Positions 32,008 to 40,440 of a stretch of DNA of 50,931 nt are shown here, in pieces. The translations under genes and the position numbers were made by a program. Location of the stretch: the NCBI GenBank assembly GCA_031401035.1, contig JANNRA010000017.1, positions 1 to 50,931 of the forward strand, written 5' to 3'. Source of the DNA: JANNRA01 sp031401035. Its GTDB lineage: Bacteria > Desulfobacterota > Binatia > HRBIN30 > CADEER01. The notes beneath the pieces are model-generated. The model did no database searches and was not told where the DNA came from. It was given only the letters and a program-made list of their open reading frames with translations. Each line of letters opens with the position of its first letter. Positions within the stretch are counted from its first letter, which is position 1.

Positions 32008-34419
32008 GTGCGAACGCTGATCCTCGTCACGGCGATCGTGGGGTGCGCCCTGCGCCCGCTCGCGGCCGCCGGCCAGAGCGCGGACAGCCTGCCCGCCGAC
32101 GGCACCCGCGTCGAGCGGGTTCTCATCGCCGGCAACCAGCGCGTCGAGGAAGAGGCCATCCGGGTCAAACTGAAGGCTGTGGCGGGCGCGCCGTTCTCCG
32201 AGCAGGTCATCGACGACGACATTCGCGGCCTGTATGCGATGGGGTTTTTCGACTCGGTGCGCGCCGTGGTCGAGCAGCAAAACGGGCAGTGGGTGGTGAC
32301 CTACGACGTGCGTGAGCGCCCCTTCGTCCGCCAGGTGCGCATCGAGGGCAATGAGAAGATCGACACCGATGAAATCGAGGGCATGTTGCGCGTGCGCCCG
32401 ACCACCATTCTCGACCCGCAGCGAGCCCGCCAAGGGGTCGCCGAGGTGAAGAGCGCCTACGAGAAGAAGGGCTATCTCGACGCCGATATCCGCTACGAGA
32501 CGGCTCCGGTGGGCGAGAACGAGGTCGACGTCACGGTCAGCGTCGACGAGCGCGAGCCGGTGCGCATCAGCAGCATCACCTTCGAGGGCAACCGCGCCCT
32601 GGATGACGGCGACCTGGCGAAGCTGATGCAGACCGGTGCGAAGAACTTCCTGACGCCGCTCACCGGCGCCGGCAACCTCGACCGCGAAGTCCTGAAGACC
32701 GACGGTGAGCGCCTGACCGCCTACTACTACGAGAACGGCTACATCGACGTGCGCATCGACGAGCCGGCGATCGAGCGGCAGGCGGATGGCCTGGCGGTGA
32801 CGATCAAGATCGAGGAGGGCGAGCAGTACCGCTTCGGCACGGTGCGCACCGCCGGCGAGACGCTGCCCGAGGTCGAGGGCGAGGGCGAGGCGGGGCGCGA
32901 GTTCGCGGCGCAGGACGGCGAGATCTTCAAGCCCAGCCTGCTGCGCGGCGACATCGACGCGGTGACCCAGACCTACGGTGACCTCGGCTACGCCTTCGTC
33001 AACGTCACCCCGGCCACCGACATCAATCCGGCGACCAAAACGGTGGATGTCACCTACACCATCACCCGCGGCCCGGCGGTCTCCATCGACCGCATCGAGA
33101 TCAGCGGCAACACCAAGACGCGCGATCGCGTCATCCGCCGCGAGCTCGAGCTGCAGGAGCAGGGGCAGTTCTCCGGCACCCAGCTGCGCCGCAGCCAGGA
33201 CCGCCTGCGCCGCCTCGGGTTCTTCGAAGAGGTCAACATCACCACCCGCAAGGCCGACGCCGAGGACAAGCTCGACGTCATCGTCGACGTGCGCGAGGGG
33301 AACACCGGCGCCTTCTCGGCCGGCGCCGGCCTGAGCTCCGGTGAGTCCTTCCTGTTCAACGTCCGACTGTCGGAGCAGAATCTCTTCGGGCGCGGCCAGG
33401 CGCTGGTCTTCAATGCCGACTTCGGCTCGATCCGCCGCAACATCAGCCTCAGCTTCACCGAGCCGTATTTCCTCGACACGCCGCTCACCGTCGGGCTCGA
33501 CATCTTCAACTGGGAGCTCGAGTTCGAAGACTTTACGCGCGGCGGCACCGGCGGCGGCATTCGCACGCTCTATCCGTTCCCGGCCCTCGGCCTGGACGTC
33601 ATCCGCCTCGGTCCGCTCGGCGACGCGTCGCTGGTCGACACCCGCTTCGGGCTCGAGTACCGCCTCGAGAACGCCGAGATCTCCAACGTCAGCCGCGGCG
33701 CGGCGTCGATCGTCAAGGCCCAGGCGGGAACCAGTCTGACCAGTTCGGCCATCCCGCGCATCTTCCGCGACACGCGCAACAACCTGCTCGACCCGACGAG
33801 CGGATCGTTCCAGGACTTCTCGGTCGAGATCGCCGGCCTCGGCGGCGACAGCCAGTACATCAACGCCCAGTCGCGCGCGCGCTGGTACATCCCGATCTGG
33901 GAGATCCCGCGCTTGGGTCCGCTCACCTTCGCCACCGGCTGGAACTTCGGCTACGGTTTCGGCTACGGCGAGGACGTCGAACTGCCCCTCTTCGAGCGCT
34001 ACTTTCCCGGCGGCATCAACTCGCTGCGCGGCTTCGAGGTCCGCTCGCTCGGCCCGCGCGTATCGGTCTACGAGCAGGGCGAGGGCGTTGACGACAGGTG
34101 CCCATACGGGGCCGGCAACTGCGGCCGCCTGCTGCAACGCGACGTCATCGGCGGCAGCCAGCAGTTGATCTTCAACAACGAACTCATTTTTCCGATCGTC
34201 CAATCGCTGGGCGTCAAGGGCGTCTTCTTCAGCGATATCGGCAACGCCTTCCTGGCCTCGGAGGGGATCGCCTTCGCCGACATGCGCGTCTCGATCGGCG
34301 CCGGCATTCGCTGGCTGTCGCCGATCGGGCCGCTGCGGATCGAGCTCGGCTTCCCGCTCAACGCGCAGACCGGCGACGAGGAGCAGCGGGTGCAGTTTTC
34401 TTTTGGCGCCCCGCCGTGA
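32008..34419 (+). CDS. bamA: Outer membrane protein assembly factor BamA
   Basis: An 803-residue BamA. A signal peptide is followed by five POTRA repeats to about residue 435; clear openings are VERVLIAGNQRVEEEAIR, VRQVRIEGNEKIDTDEIE and IDRIEISGNTKTRDRVIR. A C-terminal 16-strand barrel domain follows, with the conserved loop-6 motif SLRGF (VRGF/Y class). It folds and inserts outer membrane proteins. Oddity: the last strand reads QRVQFSFGAPP, so the usual terminal aromatic residue is missing and a four-residue tail follows the beta-signal. GTG 32008 (MRTLIL) gives the best signal peptide; a TTG at 31984 is also open. Confidence 0.95.
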   Translation: MRTLILVTAIVGCALRPLAAAGQSADSLPADGTRVERVLIAGNQRVEEEAIRVKLKAVAGAPFSEQVIDDDIRGLYAMGFFDSVRAVVEQQNGQWVVTYDVRERPFVRQVRIEGNEKIDTDEIEGMLRVRPTTILDPQRARQGVAEVKSAYEKKGYLDADIRYETAPVGENEVDVTVSVDEREPVRISSITFEGNRALDDGDLAKLMQTGAKNFLTPLTGAGNLDREVLKTDGERLTAYYYENGYIDVRIDEPAIERQADGLAVTIKIEEGEQYRFGTVRTAGETLPEVEGEGEAGREFAAQDGEIFKPSLLRGDIDAVTQTYGDLGYAFVNVTPATDINPATKTVDVTYTITRGPAVSIDRIEISGNTKTRDRVIRRELELQEQGQFSGTQLRRSQDRLRRLGFFEEVNITTRKADAEDKLDVIVDVREGNTGAFSAGAGLSSGESFLFNVRLSEQNLFGRGQALVFNADFGSIRRNISLSFTEPYFLDTPLTVGLDIFNWELEFEDFTRGGTGGGIRTLYPFPALGLDVIRLGPLGDASLVDTRFGLEYRLENAEISNVSRGAASIVKAQAGTSLTSSAIPRIFRDTRNNLLDPTSGSFQDFSVEIAGLGGDSQYINAQSRARWYIPIWEIPRLGPLTFATGWNFGYGFGYGEDVELPLFERYFPGGINSLRGFEVRSLGPRVSVYEQGEGVDDRCPYGAGNCGRLLQRDVIGGSQQLIFNNELIFPIVQSLGVKGVFFSDIGNAFLASEGIAFADMRVSIGAGIRWLSPIGPLRIELGFPLNAQTGDEEQRVQFSFGAPP

Positions 34420-34444
34420 GAAAGAACCACGAGGAGGATTTCGC

Positions 34445-34966
34445 ATGACCGTTCGTACGACCCTGGCCCTGGCGCTGGCACTGCTCTGCGCGGGCGTGGT
34501 CGGAGCCCACGCCGACACGCTGAAAGTCGGCTATGTCGACCTCCAGCGGGCCCTGAATGAATCCGACGCCGGCGCATCGGCGAAGGCGCGCTTCAAGGTC
34601 CAGGTCGACCGCCTGCAGGTCGATCTCAAGAAGAAGAAGGACGCCCTCGACGCCCTCAAGAGCCAGCTCGAGAAGAAGGCGTCGGTGATGAAGCCCGACG
34701 AGGCGCGCGCGCTCGAGAAGGACTACCAGAAGAAGCTGCGCGACTTCGAACTGGCCTACAAGGACTCGCAGGGTGAGCTGCAGCAGAAAGACAACGAGCT
34801 GACCATCGAGTTGCTCAAGGAGCTGCAAGCGGTGATCGAGGAGTACGGCAAGGAGAACGCCTACAGCATCATTCTCGAGCAATCGAGCAGTAGCGTCCTG
34901 TACGGAGCCGCCGATCTCGATCTCACCGATCCGATCATCGCCCGCTACAACGCCAAGAAACGCTGA
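34445..34966 (+). CDS. skp: Periplasmic chaperone Skp/OmpH
   Basis: A 173-residue protein with a ~22-residue signal peptide (ending AHA). It opens with KVGYVDLQRALNES, the typical OmpH lead. A long charged coiled coil at ~45-130 is rich in Lys/Glu/Asp. The C-terminal AYSIILEQSSSSVLYGAADLD closes the trimer body. It holds unfolded outer membrane proteins for BamA, encoded just upstream. GAGGAGG precedes ATG 34445. In many genomes lpxD follows; here lpxA follows directly after 36 bases. Confidence 0.93.
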   Translation: MTVRTTLALALALLCAGVVGAHADTLKVGYVDLQRALNESDAGASAKARFKVQVDRLQVDLKKKKDALDALKSQLEKKASVMKPDEARALEKDYQKKLRDFELAYKDSQGELQQKDNELTIELLKELQAVIEEYGKENAYSIILEQSSSSVLYGAADLDLTDPIIARYNAKKR

Positions 34967-35002
34967 ATGAGGTTTGCGGCGACGCGCTGACCAGGGAGCC
35001 GC

Positions 35003-35830
35003 ATGAGCGGCCCGCAGATCCATCCCACCGCCATCGTGGCGCCGGAGGCCCACCTCGGGGCCGGCGTCACGGTCGGTCCCTACGCCGTCATCGGGGCTCG
35101 CGTGCGCGTCGGCGCCGCGACCCGCGTCGGTTCGCACGTCGTCCTCGACGGCCGCACGACCCTCGGCGCGCGCAACGAGATCTTCCCCTTCGCGTCGATC
35201 GGCACCGCCCCGCAGGATCTCAAGTATCACGGCGAGGACAGTGCCCTGATCATCGGCGACGACAACCGCATTCGTGAGTTCTGCACGCTGCAGCCGGGCA
35301 CCGAGGGCGGCGGCATGCTGACCCGGGTCGGCGACGGCAACCTGCTGATGAACTACACCCACGTCGCCCACGACTGCCAGATCGGGCACCGCACGATCGT
35401 CGCCAACGGCACGCAGTTGGGCGGCCACGTGACGATCGAGGACGGCGTCGTCGTCGGCGCCCTGTCCGGCATCCATCAGTTCGTCCGCCTTGGCGAGAGC
35501 GCCATCGTCGGCGCCGGATCGATGGTGTCGCAGGACGTGCCGCGCTTCTGCAACGCCACCGGCGACCGCGCCACGCTGCACGGACTGAACACCCTCGGCC
35601 TCAAACGCCGCGGACTGGACGCCGCAGCGCTGCGCGCGTTGCAGCAGGCCTACCGGCTGATGTTCCAGTCCGGCCTGCGTGTCGTCGACGCCGCCGCCCG
35701 TATCCGCGCCGAGCTGCCCGGGCTGGCCGAGGTCGAACGCTTCGTCGCGTTCATCGAGGCCTCGAGGCGCGGCGTCTGCCGCGAGGACCGACGCCGCAAG
35801 GGCGAGGCGGAGACGGGCGATGAGGGCTGA
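35003..35830 (+). CDS. lpxA: UDP-N-acetylglucosamine O-acyltransferase LpxA
   Basis: A 275-residue left-handed beta-helix with hexapeptide repeats from residue 5 onward and a C-terminal helical bundle. It does the first lipid A step, moving a 3-hydroxyacyl chain from ACP to the sugar 3-position. The catalytic His lies in HVAHDC (E. coli His125). APQDLKY and the NTLGLKRRG turn are conserved. By hand alignment, E. coli His99-Arg100 are Gln-Pro here (TLQPGT) and the acyl-ruler Gly173 is Ala. Either could shift sugar or chain-length choice. Some LpxA enzymes use UDP-GlcNAc3N, which is worth testing given the downstream oxidoreductase. Confidence 0.95.
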   Translation: MSGPQIHPTAIVAPEAHLGAGVTVGPYAVIGARVRVGAATRVGSHVVLDGRTTLGARNEIFPFASIGTAPQDLKYHGEDSALIIGDDNRIREFCTLQPGTEGGGMLTRVGDGNLLMNYTHVAHDCQIGHRTIVANGTQLGGHVTIEDGVVVGALSGIHQFVRLGESAIVGAGSMVSQDVPRFCNATGDRATLHGLNTLGLKRRGLDAAALRALQQAYRLMFQSGLRVVDAAARIRAELPGLAEVERFVAFIEASRRGVCREDRRRKGEAETGDEG

Positions 35831-36646
35831 GTGCTGGAACGCATCGGCCTGATTGCCGGCAACGGCAGCTTTCCGCTTCTGTTCGCGCGCACCGCGCGCA
35901 GCGAAGGGCTGGCGGTGATCGCCGTCGCGCACGAGGGCGAGACCGACCCGGCCCTGGCCGACGAGGTCGAGGCGTGCACCTGGATCAAGGTCGGCCAGCT
36001 GGCGGCCATCATCGATGCTTTCCAGGCCGCCGGCGTGCGCCGCGCCGTGATGGCCGGCGGCATTCGCAAGGCGGCCCTGATGGAGGGCTTCGCCCCCGAT
36101 GAGCGGGCGCTGCGCTTCTTGTCGCGGCTGACGCAGTGGGGCGACGACGTGCTGTTGCGCGGCGTCGCCGAGGAGCTGGCCGGGGAGGGCATCGCGGTCG
36201 TCGAATCGACCCTGTTCCTGGCGTCGATCCTGACCCCGGAAGGGACGCTGACCGACCAGGGGGCCAGCCCGGCGCAATGGACCGACGTGCGGCACGGCCT
36301 GGCCGTGGCGAAGGGGCTGGGCGCCTGGGACATCGGCCAGACGGTGGTCGTGAAGTCGGGCATCGTGCTCGCCGTCGAGGCGCTCGAGGGAACCGACGAG
36401 ACGCTGCGTCGAGGCGGCGGACTCGGCCGCGGCGGCGCCGTGGCGGTCAAGGTCAGCAAGCCGAACCAGGACCTGCGCTTCGACGTCCCGGCGGTTGGTC
36501 CGGAGACGGTGGCGGTATGCCGCGCCGCCGGCATCGCGGTCCTCGCCCTCGAGGCGGGCCGGACGCTGCTCCTCGATCGCACCCGCGTGCTGGCCGACGC
36601 GACGGCGGCCGCACTGGCGATCGTCGGGGTGCGGGCCGATGACTGA
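35831..36646 (+). CDS. lpxI: UDP-2,3-diacylglucosamine pyrophosphatase LpxI
   Basis: A 271-residue protein of the DUF1009/LpxI family, which replaces LpxH in many alpha- and delta-type lineages. It hydrolyses UDP-2,3-diacylglucosamine to lipid X by attack on the beta-phosphate side. Visible family features are IGLIAGNGSFPLLFA at the N-terminus, VMAGGIRKAAL near residue 75, the GASPAQWTDV segment, and KVSKPNQDLRFDVPAVGPET near 210. The GTG start follows the lpxA stop with no gap. The final bases overlap the next start as ATGACTGA. Confidence 0.93.
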   Translation: MLERIGLIAGNGSFPLLFARTARSEGLAVIAVAHEGETDPALADEVEACTWIKVGQLAAIIDAFQAAGVRRAVMAGGIRKAALMEGFAPDERALRFLSRLTQWGDDVLLRGVAEELAGEGIAVVESTLFLASILTPEGTLTDQGASPAQWTDVRHGLAVAKGLGAWDIGQTVVVKSGIVLAVEALEGTDETLRRGGGLGRGGAVAVKVSKPNQDLRFDVPAVGPETVAVCRAAGIAVLALEAGRTLLLDRTRVLADATAAALAIVGVRADD

Positions 36647-37577
36647 ACGGGTGCGCGCCGCGGTGGTCGGGGTGGGCTACCTCGGCGCCTTCCACGCCGA
36701 GAAGTATGCCAGCCTGCCCGACGTCGATCTGGTCGGCGTGGTGGACGCCGACGCCGCGCGCGCCGCGGCGGTCGGGGCGCGCGTCGGCGCCCCGGCCCTC
36801 GACGGTATCGCGGCGCTGGTCGGCCGCGTCGACTGCGCCAGCATCGCCGTCTCGACGCCGGCCCACTTCGCCGTCGCCACGGCCCTGCTCGAGCAGGGCA
36901 TCGACGTGCTGGTCGAGAAGCCGATCACCACGACGCTCGCCGAGGGCCGGGCCCTGGTGGCGCTGGCGGCGGCGCGCGGCCGCATCCTGCAGGTCGGCCA
37001 CCTCGAGCGCTTCAACCCCGCCATCCGCTCGCTCGCCGGCGTTCTCACACAACCGCGCTTCATCGAGTGCCACCGCCTGGCGCCGTTCAGCGAACGCGGT
37101 ACCGAGGTCGACGTCATCCTCGACCTCATGATCCACGATCTCGACGTCATCCTCAGCGTCGTCGCGGCGCCGCTCGAGCGCGTCGAGGCGGTCGGCGTCC
37201 CGGTCCTGTCCGAGACCGTCGACATCGCCAACGCGCGCCTGCGCTTCGCCGGCGGCACGATCGCCAACGTGACGGCCAGCCGCGTGGCGATGAAGCGCGA
37301 GCGCAAGATCCGCTTCTTCCAGGCCGATGCCTACGTCTCGGTCGACTACGGCGACCGCAGCATCCGCGTCGCCCGGCGGCTCCCGGCGGTCGACGGCGGT
37401 CTGGCCAGCATCGACGCCTACGAGCAGACGTTCAGCGACGCCGATCCGCTCTTCGATGAGATCGAGGCCTTCGTCGGTTCGGTGCGCACGCGTGCCACGC
37501 CGCTGGTCGATGGCACCACCGCCGTGCGCGCCATGGAGGTGGCGGAGCGCATCCGCGCCGCGCTGGAGACGGCATGA
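36639..37577 (+). CDS. Gfo/Idh/MocA family oxidoreductase (possible GnnA-like sugar-nucleotide dehydrogenase)
   Basis: A 312-residue NAD(P)-dependent oxidoreductase. The Rossmann motif VVGVGYLGAFHAEKY lies at residues ~8-22. VEKPITTT near 94 holds the family's conserved Lys. GHLERFNPA near 120 and DLMIHDLDVI with its catalytic His follow. It sits between lpxI and lpxB. In Acidithiobacillus, GnnA (this family) with GnnB makes UDP-GlcNAc3N for lipid A and is encoded near lpxA. No GnnB-type aminotransferase is in this window, so the link is a hypothesis. An alternative is another sugar-nucleotide oxidation. The start at 36639 comes from the eight-base overlap with lpxI. Confidence 0.85.
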   Translation: MTERVRAAVVGVGYLGAFHAEKYASLPDVDLVGVVDADAARAAAVGARVGAPALDGIAALVGRVDCASIAVSTPAHFAVATALLEQGIDVLVEKPITTTLAEGRALVALAAARGRILQVGHLERFNPAIRSLAGVLTQPRFIECHRLAPFSERGTEVDVILDLMIHDLDVILSVVAAPLERVEAVGVPVLSETVDIANARLRFAGGTIANVTASRVAMKRERKIRFFQADAYVSVDYGDRSIRVARRLPAVDGGLASIDAYEQTFSDADPLFDEIEAFVGSVRTRATPLVDGTTAVRAMEVAERIRAALETA

Positions 37578-38695
37578 CGCTGCGCGTTCTCCTGGTCGCC
37601 GGCGAGCCGTCCGGCGACCTGCACGGCGCCGCCCTGGTGCGCGCGCTGCGCGCCCGCCGCCCCGACGTCGCGGTCGCCGGTGTCGGCGGCCCGCGCCTGC
37701 GCGAGGCCGGCATGGAGGTGCTGGTCGACACCGAGCATGTCGCGACCATGGGCTTCACCGAGACCTTCGGCACCCTCGGTCGCCTGTTCGCCACCTACCG
37801 CCTGCTGGTGCGGCGGCTCGAGGAGGCGCGGCCGGACCTGGTGGTGCTGATCGATTACCCGGAGTTCAATCTGCGCCTCGCCCGTCAGGCGAAGCGGCGC
37901 GGCATCCCGGTCTTCTACTTCGTCGCGCCGCAGGTGTGGGCCTGGCGGCGCGGCCGCATCCGCAGCATCGCCGCGCGCGTCGACAAGCTCGCCGCCGTGT
38001 TCCCCTTCGAGCCGGCGGTCTACAACACCGAGGGGCGCCAGTTGGCCGAGTTCGTCGGCCATCCGCTGCTCGACGTCGTCGCGCCCACCCGCACTGCCGC
38101 CGAGACGCGCGCCCGCTATGGGCTCGCCGCCGATCGCCCCGTCCTGGCGCTGCTGCCCGGGAGCCGCAAGAAGGAGGTCGAATTGCTCTACGCGCCGATG
38201 TGCGGCGCCGCCGCGCAGCTCGCGGCGGAGGGTTGGCAACCGATCACGGCGCTGGCTGAGTCGCTGTCGCCGACCGATCTCGCCGCCGCGCGCGGCGCTC
38301 CGCTGCCCCCGGTTCCCGTCGCCCACGCGGACACGTACAATGTCGTGGCCGCCGCCGACGCGGCCATCGTCGCCTCGGGCACCGCCACGGTCGAAACGGC
38401 GCTGCTCGGGTGCCCGATGGTCATCGCCTACCGGCTGGCGCCGCTCACCTACTGGATCGCCCGCCGCCTCGTCGACGTGGACTTCATCGGCATGCCCAAC
38501 ATTATTTTGCAGCGCGGGGTCTTCCCGGAGGTGATCCAGGATGAGGTGACGCCGGAGCGCCTCGCCGCGGCCGTGCGCGACGTGCACAGCCGCCGTGCCG
38601 AGGTGGCGGCGGCGCTGCTCGACTTGCGCGCCGCGCTCGGCACGCCGGGCGCCGCCGGCCGCGCCGCCGCGCTGGCCCTGGAGCTGGTGTCGTGA
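37574..38695 (+). CDS. lpxB: Lipid-A-disaccharide synthase LpxB
   Basis: A 373-residue GT19 enzyme that joins lipid X and UDP-2,3-diacylglucosamine into the lipid A disaccharide. Landmarks are VAGEPSGDLHGA at the N-terminus, GVGGPRLREAGMEVL, DYPEFNLRLA, PVFYFVAPQVWAWR, and LLPGSRKKEV near residue 195. Later ones are ASGTATVETAL and GMPNIIL. ATGA overlap with the oxidoreductase upstream and GTGA overlap with msbA downstream. Normal length for the family. Confidence 0.96.
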   Translation: MTLRVLLVAGEPSGDLHGAALVRALRARRPDVAVAGVGGPRLREAGMEVLVDTEHVATMGFTETFGTLGRLFATYRLLVRRLEEARPDLVVLIDYPEFNLRLARQAKRRGIPVFYFVAPQVWAWRRGRIRSIAARVDKLAAVFPFEPAVYNTEGRQLAEFVGHPLLDVVAPTRTAAETRARYGLAADRPVLALLPGSRKKEVELLYAPMCGAAAQLAAEGWQPITALAESLSPTDLAAARGAPLPPVPVAHADTYNVVAAADAAIVASGTATVETALLGCPMVIAYRLAPLTYWIARRLVDVDFIGMPNIILQRGVFPEVIQDEVTPERLAAAVRDVHSRRAEVAAALLDLRAALGTPGAAGRAAALALELVS

Positions 38696-40440
38696 GCGAG
38701 GCGCAGGCCGACTACCGCCGCCTGCTGCGCTACCTGCGGCCGTACCTCTGGCCGTACTTCGCCGGCGCCATGGCCTGCATGATCCTCTTCGGCGCGACGA
38801 GCGGCGCCATGCCGTTCCTGGTGCGATTCATCTTCGACGACATCTTCACGGAGAAGAACGCCGCCGTGCTGCAGGTGCTGCCGGTGGTGATCGTCGCGGT
38901 CTTCATCTTCCGCGGCCTGTGCGGTTTCGGCAGCGCCTACCTGAGCGAGTACGTCAGCAACCGCGTCATCAACGATCTGCGCAACGACCTGAACGGGCAC
39001 ATCCAAGATCTGTCGCTCGGCTTCTTCACGCAGAACGCCACCGGCACGCTGCTCTCGCGCGCCACCAACGACGTCTACGTGATCGGCTCGGCACTCACCA
39101 ACAGCGTCGCCTCGGTGCTGAAGGACGGCGTCTCGCTGGTCGTCCTGATGATCGTCGCCTTCTACCAGGACTGGCTCCTGGCCCTGATCGGTGTCGTCGT
39201 TTTCCCCGCCTCGGTGCTGCCGATGGTGCGCCTGTCGAAGAAGATGCGCGCCCAGGCCCGCCAGCTACAGGGCACGCTCGGCGTTCTCACCGCGCTGCTG
39301 CAGGAGACGGTGCAGGGCAACCGCGTCGTCAAGGCGTTCAACATGCAGCAGTACGAGAAGGACCGCTTCGCGGCCGAGAGCCGCGGCCTGGTGCGCACGG
39401 CCATGCGCGTCGCCCGCATCCGCGCCTTCAACACGCCGATGATGGAGGTGCTGGCCGCGTTCGGGATCGCCGGCGTGGTCTGGTACGGCGGCTACAGCGT
39501 CGTCGTCGGCGGCCGCACGCAGGGCTCCTTCCTCGCCTTTCTCACCGCCCTGCTGCTGCTCTACGACCCGTTCAAGGGCCTCGGGCGCGCCAACGGCACC
39601 ATCCAGCAGGGCCTCGCCGCCGCCGACCGGGTCTTTGAGCTGCTCGACACGCCGCCGCAGGTGCGCGATCGACCCGACGCCGTCGTCATGGCACCGCTGC
39701 GCGACCGGGTGACGTTCGAAGACGTCACGTTCCGCTACGAGGCCGACCCGGTGCTGCGCGACGTCTCGTTGACCATCAAGCGCGGCGAGGTGGTGGCGCT
39801 GGTCGGTGCGAGCGGCGGCGGCAAGAGTACGCTCGCCGATCTGCTGCTGCGCTTCTACGACGTCAGCGCCGGCGCCATCCGCATCGACGGCGTCGACATC
39901 CGCGCCGTCACCCAGGCCAGCCTGCGCGCGCAGATGGCGCTGGTGACGCAGCACACCTTCCTGTTCAACGACACGGTGCGCAACAACATCGCCTACGGCG
40001 GTCGCGATCAGTCGGCGGCGCAGATCGAAGCGGCGGCGCGCGCCGCCAACGCGCACGCCTTTATCGAGGAGCTGCCGGAAGGCTACGACACGAAGATCGG
40101 CGAGCTCGGCCTGCGCTTGTCGGGCGGCCAGCGGCAGCGCATCGCCATCGCTCGCGCGCTGCTCAAGAACGCCCCCATCCTGGTCCTCGACGAGGCGACC
40201 TCGGCGCTCGATAATGAATCGGAACGCCTGGTCCAGCAGGCGATCGACGCGCTGGTCCAGGGCCGCACCGCGTTGGTCATCGCGCACCGCCTGTCGACGG
40301 TGCGCACGGCCGACCGCATCGTCGTGCTGGTGCGCGGCGCCATCGTCGAGCAGGGCACGCACGAGGAGCTGCTGGCGGTCAACGGCGACTACCGCCGCTT
40401 GCACGATCTGCAGTTCGCCGACCCGGACGCGGTGGCGTGA
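38692..40440 (+). CDS. msbA: Lipid A export ABC transporter MsbA
   Basis: A 582-residue half-transporter with six helices at ~15-310 and one nucleotide-binding domain. Walker A is GASGGGKST near residue 380, the signature is LSGGQRQRIAIARA near 480, and Walker B is ILVLDEATSALD. The Q-loop lies in ALVTQHTFLFND. It flips core-lipid A across the inner membrane. Its place between lpxB and waaA makes MsbA more likely than a drug exporter of the same fold. GTGA overlaps on both sides. Confidence 0.92.
   Translation: MSEAQADYRRLLRYLRPYLWPYFAGAMACMILFGATSGAMPFLVRFIFDDIFTEKNAAVLQVLPVVIVAVFIFRGLCGFGSAYLSEYVSNRVINDLRNDLNGHIQDLSLGFFTQNATGTLLSRATNDVYVIGSALTNSVASVLKDGVSLVVLMIVAFYQDWLLALIGVVVFPASVLPMVRLSKKMRAQARQLQGTLGVLTALLQETVQGNRVVKAFNMQQYEKDRFAAESRGLVRTAMRVARIRAFNTPMMEVLAAFGIAGVVWYGGYSVVVGGRTQGSFLAFLTALLLLYDPFKGLGRANGTIQQGLAAADRVFELLDTPPQVRDRPDAVVMAPLRDRVTFEDVTFRYEADPVLRDVSLTIKRGEVVALVGASGGGKSTLADLLLRFYDVSAGAIRIDGVDIRAVTQASLRAQMALVTQHTFLFNDTVRNNIAYGGRDQSAAQIEAAARAANAHAFIEELPEGYDTKIGELGLRLSGGQRQRIAIARALLKNAPILVLDEATSALDNESERLVQQAIDALVQGRTALVIAHRLSTVRTADRIVVLVRGAIVEQGTHEELLAVNGDYRRLHDLQFADPDAVA

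Noticed and set aside
31606..34518. Minus-strand frame of about 970 codons opposite bamA
   Set aside because: Shadow of bamA and lolD in GC-rich DNA; no recognisable domains, while the plus strand gives full-length known proteins.
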